The notes: generated from the letters alone by a model not told the origin. Shown: positions 1-9,652, counted from the stretch's first letter. The stretch is DNA of 64,000 nt from Aliikangiella coralliicola (GCF_007004725.1 NZ_ML660160.1:496001-560000); one strand, 5' to 3'. Numbers and translations are program-made.

Positions 1-765
1 AATATTCAGGGTAAACGTGTCAAAATTGTTAATGTCCAGTCGATTTATCAAGCATTGCAAGCAAAAGAACAGCAAGCCTATAAACAACTCACCCGGGTGC
101 TTACCCACGAGATAGCCAATTCGATCATGCCGCTGGCTTCGTTAGCACAAACCTGTAAAGCGTTGATACCTGACGATACTCAATTTGATGACAGGGAAAA
201 TAAAGAAGATTTAGATCTGGCACTAGATACCATTGCGAACAGGGCAAGTCAGCTAGATAAATTTATCAAGCAATTTTCCAGGGCAACCCGATTACCCTTG
301 CCCACATTGCAGCGCGTGGAAATAAGAAAACTGGTAGAGCAAGTTTTGGCGCTACATAAGCAAGCGTTGAGCGAGTTGTCCATTAAAGTTGATGTAGATG
401 CTAACTTGTCAGAATATTGGGTAATGGCTGATAAAGCTCAATTGGAACAGCTATTAGTTAACCTGGTAAAAAACAGCATGGAAGCCTTGAAAACTGTCTC
501 ACTAAAACAACTTAAAATTTTTCTGTATTATAATGCTCAAAGCCAACTTATCATTGAAATTCAAGATTCTGGTATCGGCATTGAACCCCATGTTGTTGAA
601 CAGATTTTTATTCCATTTTTTACAACTAAACAAGAAGGTTCAGGAATAGGATTAAGCCTTTCAAAACAAATCATGGTGAACCATGGCGGCGATCTAATTT
701 ATGTTGATAATTTAAACCGTGACAATCGGCTGAACGGTGCATGTTTCCGAGTGGTTTTTGGATAG
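1..765 (+). CDS. Sensor histidine kinase, C-terminal part (NtrY-like), 5' truncated
   Basis: The reading frame is open from base 1, so the start and sensor region lie outside the window. The visible ~254 residues form a complete kinase core. The phospho-acceptor H-box is RVLTHEIANSIMP, followed by an N-box (NLVKNSMEAL), a G1 box (DSGIGIEP) and a G2 box (GSGIGLSLSKQIM). The HEIxNSI form of the H-box is typical of NtrY-like and related kinases that pair with sigma-54 response regulators. The enzyme would autophosphorylate on His and pass the phosphate to a response regulator, which probably lies upstream of the window. The next gene is a horizontally variable RHS gene 540 bp downstream, so this is the last gene of its operon. 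The TTG at 55 is an internal codon, not the start. Confidence 0.9.
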   Translation, partial: NIQGKRVKIVNVQSIYQALQAKEQQAYKQLTRVLTHEIANSIMPLASLAQTCKALIPDDTQFDDRENKEDLDLALDTIANRASQLDKFIKQFSRATRLPLPTLQRVEIRKLVEQVLALHKQALSELSIKVDVDANLSEYWVMADKAQLEQLLVNLVKNSMEALKTVSLKQLKIFLYYNAQSQLIIEIQDSGIGIEPHVVEQIFIPFFTTKQEGSGIGLSLSKQIMVNHGGDLIYVDNLNRDNRLNGACFRVVFG

Positions 766-1302
766 CTGTGGCCCTTCCATTTGAGCGAGTGTCAATTTTT
801 TGATAAAACATTTTTTCAAGAATCCGTGTTGTATTAATCGCGTCACGAATTTTCTAATTTGTAATTCAGTATTTTTTTAAATCAATTACTCCGGCCCCTT
901 TGAGCGAATTTATTTCTCGAAGACTACCTGCCATTTTTTTGAACAAACTAGAAGACTATTCTGAAAAGAAAGTAGATATATCTCGATACAGAGCAGCTGA
1001 CTAAACCTTAAACAGAGGACCTGTGTTATGTGAGAGTTTGGCCATAAGCTGAGTGTCTGATTTTTTTGTTTATAAACTTTTTGGTTATCGATTTTCGATA
1101 TATTGGCAAACACAAAATTTTCACATTAATCATCCTAAATTAAATGCGCTGGATAATTCATCCACAGCATTTTTAACATAGCGTTATTAAATAGATGACC
1201 TTTATTTAAATGCTGTTGATTGGATTAGTAATCTTATATGACAAAGAAAAAACGATACAAATATTGAAAACGAACAAACTGCATACCAAAAGGGGCTGCT
1301 TT
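766..1302. other. Intergenic region with a relic repeat end
   Basis: No convincing gene is present. A 67-codon minus-strand frame at 910-1113 has no family resemblance and no good ribosome binding site. The only structure I see is at 1040-1077, where GGCCA, then GCTGAGTGTCTG, then a T-run and TTTATAAAC resemble the end of the ~195-bp repeats found downstream of the RHS gene. This is probably a decayed copy of the same repeat end. The RHS promoter should lie between about 1080 and 1290, but I cannot pick it with confidence. Confidence 0.4.
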
Positions 1303-4300
1303 GTGAAAATTAAATACCTGACATCATTAGTTCAGTTAACTGAAAAAAAATTCTCAACGAAATATGATCAAAATTATCTGCGTAAATCGCGAGTATTGTT
1401 GGGCGCCGTGATAATTATTATCTCGTCGACCCTGTCCGTGGTTGCTAACGCGGCTAGCGTGAGTGCCTCTACCAACGTGAGTGCGAATGGTAACTACAGC
1501 ATCAGCTATAGCGCGGCAAGTGTTAGCATGGGTTCCAATACCCTGCAGGAAAAAATTAACAGTGGCGATTGGAATGCCATTGCCAACAATGTGACCAGTG
1601 GTACAAAATCCTATACTGGCAAGCCGCAAGGGACCTACTATTACCGTGTAAAAACATACAAGTGTTCGATTTCCGGAGGGGGAGGAGGTCCCGGTGGAGG
1701 CGGCTACAATTGTACAACGTCTTACTCGAATTCTGCGACCGTTAAAGTCCTCACAAAACCCGGTAATGTTTCGTCAATTAACATTTCAACGACAAGTGCT
1801 GCACAAGGTAAATATAGGATCAGTTGGGGAACTGCTTCAGGCACCGTGAGCAAGTATCGCTTGCAGCGTGAAACCTACGGTGCAGGTAACTGGTCGACAC
1901 TTCAGGAATCCTCGAGTCGTTCTCGTGATGACACCCTGAGTGATGGTCAATATCGCTATCGCGTTTACGCATGCAACAACGCAGGTTGCAGAAGTTCACC
2001 AAAAACAAGTAGTGCAGTAACAGTAAAGCGCACACCGGGAACACCACAGCACATCTCTCGCCTCACCATTAATGCTGACACCGGCACCTACAAAATTACT
2101 TGGAGCGCGGCCTCCGGTACCGTCGAATGGTATGAGCTATTCCGCAAAACAGGCAGTGGAAGTTATGCCTTTGCGCATAAGGTGACCTCTTCTCGATCAA
2201 AACAAGTGTCACCGCCTGATGGCTCCCACACTTATTATGTCCGCGCCTGTAACATCAACGACTGCGGTGGCAAAAAGTACGGCACTGTATTTACCGTATT
2301 GCGTAAGCCCGGCAAGCCGAGTTCTATCCAAACCAGTGCCGTCAATGCGGATGCTGGTGTGTACAAAACTCAATGGGGAAGTGCTAGTGGTAGTGTTTCT
2401 TACTACAAGCTCGAAAGACAAAAAGAAAACAATAGCTGGCAAAATGTTACGCCGATTTCAGGTCAAAGCAATCAAGAAACACTGGGCAATGGCAGCTACC
2501 GCTATCAAGTCAGTGCCTGTAACAACAGAGGATGTAGTCTGGCACAAGTCGGTAGTTACTTTACGGTGATCCATACCCCGGCAGCGCCTGGCAATATTTC
2601 ACTAGCAAGCACCAGCACTACCGGTAACTTCTCACTGTCGTGGCCATCATCAAGTGGCGCCGTAAGTTATGAACTCTACGAAGATTCGCCCACCAGCGAC
2701 TGGACCAAAGTACAAGACGGCACGGGCCGATCCTTTTCAGTCACCGCAGCAACCAACGGCCAATACAGTTATAAAGTGCGTGCCTGTGTGCCTCAAAAAT
2801 GCGGTGCGTTCAGTAATGTCGCAAGTATTAATGTTAACCTGCCTAACCCACGTGCGCCGATATTGGCTGTGCCGGAGAAAAGCCTTAAATCCGAATTCAA
2901 AATATTCTGGAACGATGCGGTCCTGCCATATGCCAATGCCTACGACGGTATTTGGTACAGCGTGTACGAAAAGTACAACGACGGTTCGTGGACGCCTGTT
3001 GGTGATGGCAAAGACTTAAAAACACTCACACTGACGAAAGATTCAATAGGCACTTACAGTTATCGTGTGGACGCGTGCGTGGCAGTTGGTGGTGGACCCG
3101 ATTGTCACAAGGGGGCGATCTCAAGCAGCGTAGAAAGCATCCTTCGAGCGGATCCCCTGGCAAACGTCGATCCCGTCGGTGCAGCAATCAGAACCGCAGA
3201 CACCGTTGGCGCAACCAGCTATAAGTCGTCAACCAATAGCAAAGGCCAGTCGAATATCAGTATTCCGCTGAAACTGCCTAAAGGCGTAAACGGCATCATG
3301 CCGTCTTTATCTTTTCTTTACAGTAGCGGTCGTGATGACAAGCGCGCCCATTTAAAACTACCGAAAGACACCATGGATGGTGGTTTCCGTCTGAGTGGCT
3401 TCTCGCAGATCCACACCTGCAAGATCAAGGAGACCTACATGTGCCTGGACGGTAAACCACTTGCCACAGTGGTGCAAAATCCTCAAGCCATGCGTTTTCG
3501 CCTGCGCGGCGACAGTTTCAGTGCAATCAAGCCACTGGCAAACGGCGGCTACCAATTGACTCAGCCGGACGGTACCGTACTTGAATATGGAACCAGCGAT
3601 GATAGCTACCTGATTACCAAAGACCCAATGGATTTGGATGTTGTTACCTCCCGCATCCGCAAGATCAAACGCAAGACCGATGTCTTTGGCAACCAGGTGG
3701 TTTATCACTACCACAAGAATCAGGAGATCCAAAACAGCTACCCCACTGCGATTGATTACGGCGAAGGGGATAATCTTGTCAGCATCAAAATGAACTACAT
3801 GAGCCGCAGTTACACCGAGTTGGTCAATGACGATCCAACGCACGTGGTTATCCCTGGCGGCCAGGAAGATCCCTTTCTTTCCTATGAAGTGCAAAACACG
3901 CCGCTGCTGAAAGGCGTGGAAATTTGGCGAAATGGAATAAAAATTCGCGAATACCATCTGGCGAGCAAGGAAACTGACACGACTGATGTCTACTGGCTCG
4001 ATCAGCTTCAGGAGTGTGGCTTCGGTGAAAACGGTGGAAATGAAAGCTGTCTGGAACCCTTGAAGTTCAAGTGGGATTTCCGCGACGGTCCGGCCAAGGG
4101 GGCCATTACATCCGTCACTTCCAAATATGGTTTAACAACCGAGTTTGACTACCTGACGATGCAGGAAGGGTCAACTGTCGGTCAGTTTAACGAGCGTCCC
4201 TTTGGTGAATTCAATGCGGCAGGCGTCGGTCATGTGAGTGATCTCACCGCCGAAGAGGAGGACGAAGGGAAACTCAAAACGGTTGTTACTGCAATTCGCA

Positions 4301-7300
4301 AAAGCGATGGACTCGGCGGCTTAAATGAAAAGCAAGTCAGTTATCAGGGGGTTGGTCTGACGACCGAAGCGCACGACTTTGTTGGCTTCGAAGCGATGAA
4401 GATCTACGATGTGGTCAGCAATACGACTCGCTACACCCAGTTCGAAACCGCGGGTACCGCCTTCGGTTTACAAAATCAGGTTAACGCCCGCAGTGAAACC
4501 TACCTTGGCACTAACAACAGTGGTGAGCTGCTTAGCCAGGTATTTAATCGCTACCTTTATTTCTCAATGGATCATGGCGAATATCATCAGGACGGTCACG
4601 GTGAAAAACGCATGCTGACCTACCTTTACCTGAACACGGCACAAACCGTTTACAGTTATCAAGACGGTCAACTGATCAGCGTAAAACAAACGCGCAAAAC
4701 ACCTGAACTGGACACAAACCTTCGCCTGCTGAAAAGCATGACGACAGAAACCGAATGGGCTAGCTCGTCAAATAAAACTAGCGAAGGCAAAGCTGGCGAT
4801 ACCTGGTCTGTCAGTGATCATCTTCTTAGCGGTGTGATACGCAAGCAAAAAGTTAAAAAACAATTTACCAACTACACCAACGACGAATGGATCATTGGCT
4901 TTAATCATCAGACCGACAGCGATTGGTTTGAAGGCTCAAGCACGGTGCCTTATCAAAGCGTCAAGGAAACACAAGAAGCCTATGTGCACAATGGTGCGTA
5001 CACCCATCGAATTGACAACAAAACCAGCTTTAGTGGTGATGCCGACCTCAGCTTAAGCAGCAGTTTTACCTACGACAGTTTGGGCCGACTGCTTACAACA
5101 ACAGCGAGTGGTGTCGAAGTTGCTTCGCGTACCAGCAGCATCGATGCGTTTGAGTTTGGAGGTAACCCTGCACAAACCACCAATGCCCTTTCACAAACGG
5201 CCAGCGCCAAATATGATCTGCGTTTTGATTCGGTTAAAGAAACGACCGACATCAACAACCTTGTTAGCACAATCGGGTTCGATCAGTTTGGTCGTATCAG
5301 CACGCAAACCAATCCGGATAACGTCACTGTTAGTACGACCTACGAAAGTTGCGACGGTGTTTGTTCTCGGGTAAACGGACCGAGTGGTCACGGCGGTGCC
5401 GACGCACTCATCAAAATCACGCGCAGTTCGCCAGTTACCAGTGATGTTGTCAGTTACTTCGATGTTTTCGAGCGCGAAATTCGCAGTGAAACCATCAGCT
5501 TCGATGGCAAAGCTGTTTACCGAGACAGGCTGTATAACAAGCGCGGTCAGTTGGCATACGAAAGCCTGCCGTACTTTAGTGACAGCACACCGAGCTGGAT
5601 CCACTACGAATACGATGCGTATGGGCGCCTGGCGAAAGTGAATCGGCCCGACAACAGCTCCACACAAACGACTTATAGCGTGGTTGGCGGTCTGCCAGCA
5701 ACCACAGTTACCCAGCACGTAACTGATGCAGACAAAGCACACACCGATACCCATCGAAAGCAAACGATCCAGAACCGCACGGGCGAAGTTTACCAAGTGC
5801 ATGATGCTTATGGCAGCAGCGACCAAGTCACTACCGAGTTTGCATACTACCCAACGGGTTTGAGCAAGTGGATCAAAGTAGCAGGCAATGAAGTCGCCAG
5901 CTTTAGCTTCGATGTAGCCGGTAATCGGATCACCTTAGTTGACCAAAACCTCGGAACTGTCACCAGCAAATACAATGGTCTGGGTGAACTGCTCTGGGAA
6001 GAAGATAATGCCGGTCTGCGCGCAGATTACAAATACGATCTGCTTGGCCGACAAACCAGGGAAACCACCCTCGACGGTGTGCAAAACTGGGTATACGACA
6101 CCAGCGCCAACGGCAAGGGCCTGCTCGACTACACTGAGTTTGTTGATAACGACTCACGCTTTTACCACAAGCAGGACTTGAGTTATTACAATGACTCCAA
6201 GCTGAGTGGTACAAAGGTCGATATCAAAGTTCCGGGTTACACCAAAAGCTACACTTCGGGCGTCAGCTATGACAGCTACGGCCGACTCAAAACCACGACT
6301 TATCCTGGCGGTGTCAGCGCCACCAATCATTTCAACTCCCGTGGCTTCCTCGAAAAAGTGTTGGATGAAAACGGTGGTCAGTTGCAAAAAGTCGTCAGTG
6401 TCGATGCTTTCGGCAACATTACCAGTGAAGAATTCGGTCCGAGCATCAGCACCGCTAAAGCCTTCGAACCGCTCACTGGCAGTCTACGAAGCCTGAGTTC
6501 AACACGCGCATCAAACCAGATTCAAAACGAAAGTTACCGTTGGTTAAGCAACGGTATGCTCGAAAAGCGCGAAGACGCCCGTATCAATGTCAGCGAAACT
6601 TTTGACTATGATCCGCTTGGCCGCTTAACCGACAGTTACACCTATCAGAGTTCTGCTTCGTCGCCAAGTCGACAACTCAGTCAGTCATACGATATTTACG
6701 GCAACATCAAGACAAAGACGACGGTAATTGGTGAAGGTGATGACTTAACCGATTATGTCTATGACACCTCAGCGAGCATCAGTGGTAACGGTGGCGCAAA
6801 CGCAGTGAACTCGGTTTACCTGAATGGGGTAAACCGCACTTTAGTTTACAACGCGAATGGTGCAATCAGGCAGTACTTATCCAGCGATGGCGACAACCGT
6901 TATTTAGATTGGACGGCACGTGGCAAACCACATCGTGTATCGCGCGGCCCAAGTGAATCTAACTTTAATGCGCGCGACGAATTTGCCTATGGAATTGACG
7001 GTGCGCGTTACTACCGCAAAGCTCAGTGGAAGGATACAAACGGTCAGCTCAAAAACGAGCATACTTTTTATGTCGGCGCGTACGAAGAAGTTCTAACCGA
7101 AGCGGATAATGAATACAGCGCTTTATATAAAACCCAACTTGGCAACGCAATAAAGATTAAAGGTGTTAAACATGATGGCTACACTATCACCAATAACACA
7201 GAATATTTATTGCGTGATCATTTGGGTTCTGTTGCTGCCATTGTTGATCAAAATGGCGACATTATGCGCCTTGCCTATGAACCTTTTGGTAATCGCCGAA

Positions 7301-8322
7301 AAGATAATTGGTTGGGCAAATTTAATAGCGACGAGTTAGGCACGTTAAACAACAATTTGCGGCGTAAAGTCTCACGTGGTTACACCGGTCATGAACATCT
7401 CGACCGTACTGGCTTGATTCATATGAATGGGCGAGTGTATGACCCGACGCTGGGCCGCTTTTTAAGTCCTGACCCGATTGTTCAGGCACCGCATTTCTCG
7501 CAGAGTTATAATCGGTATAGTTATGTGTTTAATAATCCGATGCGGTTTGTTGATCCGAGCGGGTACAAAACTACCATTCGTGGATCAGATTCTGGCGGCA
7601 GTGTTTGCTTTTGTTCGACGACTTTCTATGGTGGATCACGCAAGGCAATAGCGAGCGCCGCTGCGGCAGTACTACCTCCGGATGCGGATTACCTTGCGCC
7701 TGTAATTGCCGACTATGCAACTACTGGAGGATTTAGCACGACTTTTCATTTTAATAACGAGTCAGTTACAACCTATCATCGAATGTCAAATAGAACCAAA
7801 AACTATGGCTCCGAAATAGCTGATATTAGAGAAGGGTTTGGAGGAGGAATTAGTCAGAGGGAAGGATTCAGCAACGCACAAAAAGACTCGATAGGGGCAT
7901 TGATTCAAAACATGGGACAATCTAGTGGTCTACTCGATAGCAATTTTGAGATAGAACTGTACCAAAAATGGTGGTATGGAGATGGTAGCAATTACGAGCT
8001 AGAGAAGATTACATTTAATGAAATTCTGTCTGTCGGAATAATTAAATATAAAGAAGCCAAAAGCGTGCCGCTAAGCGATGGTACACAAGGTTTTTCTGCG
8101 CCGATAGATACATATGGCAGCCCCAAATATAATTATGGAATAGGAGAAGCAACTGTCTATCTAAACGCAAACATGAAACCTGTTGGGTTCATTGACTTTT
8201 ACAATTTTGATCAAGGAAACAGAGCGTTCATCGCCGAGAGAGTAACGCGAAGCGTGGGAGAGTTCGGGAAAATTTACAATGCTAATGACTATTACATTTA
8301 TTACGGAGTTCTTGGTCCATAA
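1303..8322 (+). CDS. Secreted RHS/YD-repeat protein with FN3-like repeats and variable C-terminal toxin-like tip
   Basis: About 2339 aa. I chose the GTG at 1303 because AAAAGGGG lies just upstream and the protein then begins with a charged stretch and a hydrophobic segment ending in VVANA, a plausible signal peptide (residues ~1-50). An upstream ATG at 1210 is in frame but has no ribosome site. Residues ~50-615 hold six ~90-aa fibronectin-III-like repeats (for example GKYRISWGTASGTVSKYRL). An SpvB-like region follows (GQSNISIPLKLPKGVNGIMP), then many YD repeats, then the canonical RHS core end (YDPTLGRFLSPDP, NPMRFVDPSGY) near residue 2087. The last ~250 residues form a variable tip that I do not recognise. 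By analogy with RHS polymorphic toxins the tip is the effector, but that is inference. No same-strand immunity gene follows; a 195-bp repeat starts 49 bp downstream. The tip and downstream DNA are more AT-rich than the core. Confidence 0.88.
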   Translation: MKIKYLTSLVQLTEKKFSTKYDQNYLRKSRVLLGAVIIIISSTLSVVANAASVSASTNVSANGNYSISYSAASVSMGSNTLQEKINSGDWNAIANNVTSGTKSYTGKPQGTYYYRVKTYKCSISGGGGGPGGGGYNCTTSYSNSATVKVLTKPGNVSSINISTTSAAQGKYRISWGTASGTVSKYRLQRETYGAGNWSTLQESSSRSRDDTLSDGQYRYRVYACNNAGCRSSPKTSSAVTVKRTPGTPQHISRLTINADTGTYKITWSAASGTVEWYELFRKTGSGSYAFAHKVTSSRSKQVSPPDGSHTYYVRACNINDCGGKKYGTVFTVLRKPGKPSSIQTSAVNADAGVYKTQWGSASGSVSYYKLERQKENNSWQNVTPISGQSNQETLGNGSYRYQVSACNNRGCSLAQVGSYFTVIHTPAAPGNISLASTSTTGNFSLSWPSSSGAVSYELYEDSPTSDWTKVQDGTGRSFSVTAATNGQYSYKVRACVPQKCGAFSNVASINVNLPNPRAPILAVPEKSLKSEFKIFWNDAVLPYANAYDGIWYSVYEKYNDGSWTPVGDGKDLKTLTLTKDSIGTYSYRVDACVAVGGGPDCHKGAISSSVESILRADPLANVDPVGAAIRTADTVGATSYKSSTNSKGQSNISIPLKLPKGVNGIMPSLSFLYSSGRDDKRAHLKLPKDTMDGGFRLSGFSQIHTCKIKETYMCLDGKPLATVVQNPQAMRFRLRGDSFSAIKPLANGGYQLTQPDGTVLEYGTSDDSYLITKDPMDLDVVTSRIRKIKRKTDVFGNQVVYHYHKNQEIQNSYPTAIDYGEGDNLVSIKMNYMSRSYTELVNDDPTHVVIPGGQEDPFLSYEVQNTPLLKGVEIWRNGIKIREYHLASKETDTTDVYWLDQLQECGFGENGGNESCLEPLKFKWDFRDGPAKGAITSVTSKYGLTTEFDYLTMQEGSTVGQFNERPFGEFNAAGVGHVSDLTAEEEDEGKLKTVVTAIRKSDGLGGLNEKQVSYQGVGLTTEAHDFVGFEAMKIYDVVSNTTRYTQFETAGTAFGLQNQVNARSETYLGTNNSGELLSQVFNRYLYFSMDHGEYHQDGHGEKRMLTYLYLNTAQTVYSYQDGQLISVKQTRKTPELDTNLRLLKSMTTETEWASSSNKTSEGKAGDTWSVSDHLLSGVIRKQKVKKQFTNYTNDEWIIGFNHQTDSDWFEGSSTVPYQSVKETQEAYVHNGAYTHRIDNKTSFSGDADLSLSSSFTYDSLGRLLTTTASGVEVASRTSSIDAFEFGGNPAQTTNALSQTASAKYDLRFDSVKETTDINNLVSTIGFDQFGRISTQTNPDNVTVSTTYESCDGVCSRVNGPSGHGGADALIKITRSSPVTSDVVSYFDVFEREIRSETISFDGKAVYRDRLYNKRGQLAYESLPYFSDSTPSWIHYEYDAYGRLAKVNRPDNSSTQTTYSVVGGLPATTVTQHVTDADKAHTDTHRKQTIQNRTGEVYQVHDAYGSSDQVTTEFAYYPTGLSKWIKVAGNEVASFSFDVAGNRITLVDQNLGTVTSKYNGLGELLWEEDNAGLRADYKYDLLGRQTRETTLDGVQNWVYDTSANGKGLLDYTEFVDNDSRFYHKQDLSYYNDSKLSGTKVDIKVPGYTKSYTSGVSYDSYGRLKTTTYPGGVSATNHFNSRGFLEKVLDENGGQLQKVVSVDAFGNITSEEFGPSISTAKAFEPLTGSLRSLSSTRASNQIQNESYRWLSNGMLEKREDARINVSETFDYDPLGRLTDSYTYQSSASSPSRQLSQSYDIYGNIKTKTTVIGEGDDLTDYVYDTSASISGNGGANAVNSVYLNGVNRTLVYNANGAIRQYLSSDGDNRYLDWTARGKPHRVSRGPSESNFNARDEFAYGIDGARYYRKAQWKDTNGQLKNEHTFYVGAYEEVLTEADNEYSALYKTQLGNAIKIKGVKHDGYTITNNTEYLLRDHLGSVAAIVDQNGDIMRLAYEPFGNRRKDNWLGKFNSDELGTLNNNLRRKVSRGYTGHEHLDRTGLIHMNGRVYDPTLGRFLSPDPIVQAPHFSQSYNRYSYVFNNPMRFVDPSGYKTTIRGSDSGGSVCFCSTTFYGGSRKAIASAAAAVLPPDADYLAPVIADYATTGGFSTTFHFNNESVTTYHRMSNRTKNYGSEIADIREGFGGGISQREGFSNAQKDSIGALIQNMGQSSGLLDSNFEIELYQKWWYGDGSNYELEKITFNEILSVGIIKYKEAKSVPLSDGTQGFSAPIDTYGSPKYNYGIGEATVYLNANMKPVGFIDFYNFDQGNRAFIAERVTRSVGEFGKIYNANDYYIYYGVLGP

Positions 8323-8371
8323 TTTTATGTGAGTATTAAGAAGCTCAAAGAAATTGTGTTTTCGTTTTATA

Positions 8372-8566
8372 AACCATAAACGGACACTCAACTAATAAAC
8401 AATCTCTCACAGATTTTGTGGGAGATTGTCACAATCATCAATCAGTTGAAAAATGCGTTGTTAAAGTTTAGTTGGTTTATAAGCTGCTAAAGCTGAAATG
8501 TCTGTCAGCGAAAATTGATTTTGGCTGTAAGCGATTTGCGGCCAGTTGAGTGTCTGGCATTTACTA
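8372..8566 (+). repeat. 195-bp direct repeat, copy 1, with 11-bp terminal inverted repeats
   Basis: Nearly identical to 9737-9930 in the same orientation. Near its ends are GACACTCAACT (8383-8393) and AGTTGAGTGTC (8544-8554), a perfect 11-bp inverted repeat. Inside, CAATCTCTCACA and TGTGGGAGATTG form a hairpin. It encodes nothing obvious. It could be a MITE-like element or the boundary of a movable segment. It lies directly after the RHS stop codon. Confidence 0.85.
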
Positions 8567-8607
8567 AGAAGCTAGAGTCATAATTGTACGCTTAACTTAA
8601 TTCACGT

Positions 8608-8660
8608 GACTAACGTCCAAAGCAGCGGTGCGAAGCATCCACTACCTTCTCTTGTTAAGT
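8608..8660 (-). other. attC-like site downstream of the 210-aa cassette gene
   Basis: On the minus strand it runs from ACTTAAC (overlapping the TAA stop of the preceding gene) to GTTAGTC. It folds in attC style: TTAAC pairs with GTTAG, then unpaired spacers (AAGAG and GGAC), then AAGGTAGTGG pairs with CCGCTGCTTT using G-U wobbles, with one bulged A, capped by TGC-TTC-GCA. The length of 53 bp is slightly short for the class. The last box deviates by one base from GTTRRRY. Confidence 0.5.
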
Positions 8661-9287
8661 ACCCTCATCCTCTACATTTGGTGCCAAACGAAATAGCTTT
8701 AATTTATCTTCGACGCCCACAGTTGTAGAGTATTCTTTAAGATACAAGTATACGTCTTGATTTTGTTTGTAATTGCTAGCATATGACCACTCAATACATC
8801 TGTGGCAAGTGTTCTCATTTTTCAGGTAATTTTCGAGAAACCGCTTAAGGGCACCGGTGTTTCCAGTTGCCGAAAACCATGCCCATGTTGCGTCAACTTC
8901 ATAGGGGTGGGTTATGTCAGTTTTCAATACCTTAGACAGTTTTTCCAATGCATCTCTTTCTGTGTAGTGCGGATCCTTACAAGCAAAAAGATAATGAGTC
9001 ATTTTTTCATTAACGGCTTTAGCTCTAGTCTCTCCTATTTCATTGTAAAATCTCTTGCAATCAAAAAATTCCTCTCGCTCAACTGGTGCTAAGCTAAGTA
9101 TTACCTCGCCCACAAACTTTGTTTTATTCCCTTCGAGCACATCCATATTAACGACTTCGATCAAAAAATCAGTTAGCTTGGAGTCATCAAGTTTATAAAC
9201 ACTTTGGGCATGCCTTAGTAAGCTCTCCTCGGCAGTGCTAGCTGCCGAGAATAGGGTTATGAGAACTATCGACAGGAATTTAATCAT
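8655..9287 (-). CDS. Hypothetical secreted/periplasmic protein (210 aa), putative cassette gene
   Basis: I do not recognise the family. The protein begins MIKFLSIVLITLFSAASTAEE, a short signal peptide with a probable cleavage after STA, so it should be periplasmic or secreted. The body is soluble and rich in charged residues, with a CxxC (TCHRC) near residue 162 and further Cys at about 78 and 103. The start is supported by AAGGAG six bases upstream of the ATG. The TAA stop lies inside an attC-like site and the gene starts 17 bases after another, so I read it as a gene cassette. It could be a periplasmic immunity protein for an RHS-type effector, but nothing in the sequence proves that. Confidence 0.7.
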   Translation of the reverse strand: MIKFLSIVLITLFSAASTAEESLLRHAQSVYKLDDSKLTDFLIEVVNMDVLEGNKTKFVGEVILSLAPVEREEFFDCKRFYNEIGETRAKAVNEKMTHYLFACKDPHYTERDALEKLSKVLKTDITHPYEVDATWAWFSATGNTGALKRFLENYLKNENTCHRCIEWSYASNYKQNQDVYLYLKEYSTTVGVEDKLKLFRLAPNVEDEGT

Positions 9288-9304
9288 ACTTGCTCCTTAC
9301 TAGT

Positions 9305-9370
9305 GCTTAACGCTTATTTAAATTGTGAGGCGTATTTGTTCATCGAATCCATTTCTAATTCTTGTTATAA
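9305..9370 (-). other. attC-like site between the two cassette genes
   Basis: The minus strand runs from TTATAAC (containing the TAA stop of the 85-aa gene) to GCGTTAAGC, whose GTTAAGC matches the GTTRRRY core exactly. Boxes TAAC and GTTA pair across 5-nt spacers; inside, TTA(GA)AAT can pair with ATTTAA with two bulged bases. Length 66 bp, typical for attC. The upstream box departs from RYYYAAC outside the AAC. Confidence 0.55.
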
Positions 9371-9622
9371 CTCTACAGTTTCAATATCAATTTGCCAAGT
9401 CGAACCATCTGATTTTTCCTTGAAGTCACTCACATCGAAATACTCTAAAGATTCTATAGTCCAATTTCCGGTATTAGTAATTTCTTCTCTTAACTTGAAA
9501 AGTGCCACTTCTCTTGCCTTGACGTCTGCATCTCTCAAAGATCTCAACTCCTCCAATGAAGGGGAGATTCCTGATGGCTTCAATATAATTCTAAACTCTG
9601 TTTCAGGATGAGTAATTGACAC
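9365..9622 (-). CDS. Small hypothetical protein (85 aa), putative cassette gene
   Basis: Unrecognised small soluble protein with no signal peptide or membrane segment. The GTG start at 9622 is supported by an AGGAAAG motif about six bases upstream. The sequence is acidic with a central helical stretch (SLEELRSLRDADVKAREVAL) and a beta-like end (GSTWQIDIETVEL), compatible with a small alpha/beta fold. It is preceded and followed by attC-like sites and its stop overlaps the second, matching the layout of integron cassette genes. Most cassette genes are of unknown function. An antitoxin or immunity role is possible but unproven. Confidence 0.6.
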   Translation of the reverse strand: MSITHPETEFRIILKPSGISPSLEELRSLRDADVKAREVALFKLREEITNTGNWTIESLEYFDVSDFKEKSDGSTWQIDIETVEL

Positions 9623-9652
9623 AAATACTTTCCTATTTCTTACTTATTATTG

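Noticed and set aside
910-1113. 67-codon minus-strand frame
   Set aside because: No ribosome site, no resemblance to a protein, and located over the relic repeat end.
3358-3957. 199-codon minus-strand frame inside the RHS gene
   Set aside because: It is a shadow of the RHS coding sequence in another frame, with no ribosome site and no family resemblance.
5191-5826. 211-codon minus-strand frame inside the RHS gene
   Set aside because: It overlaps conserved YD repeats completely and reads like antisense of repetitive coding DNA.
8591-8660. A longer attC reading from GCTTAAC to GTTAAGT
   Set aside because: The outer 7-mers pair well, but the inner boxes and spacers fit the shorter 8608-8660 site better.
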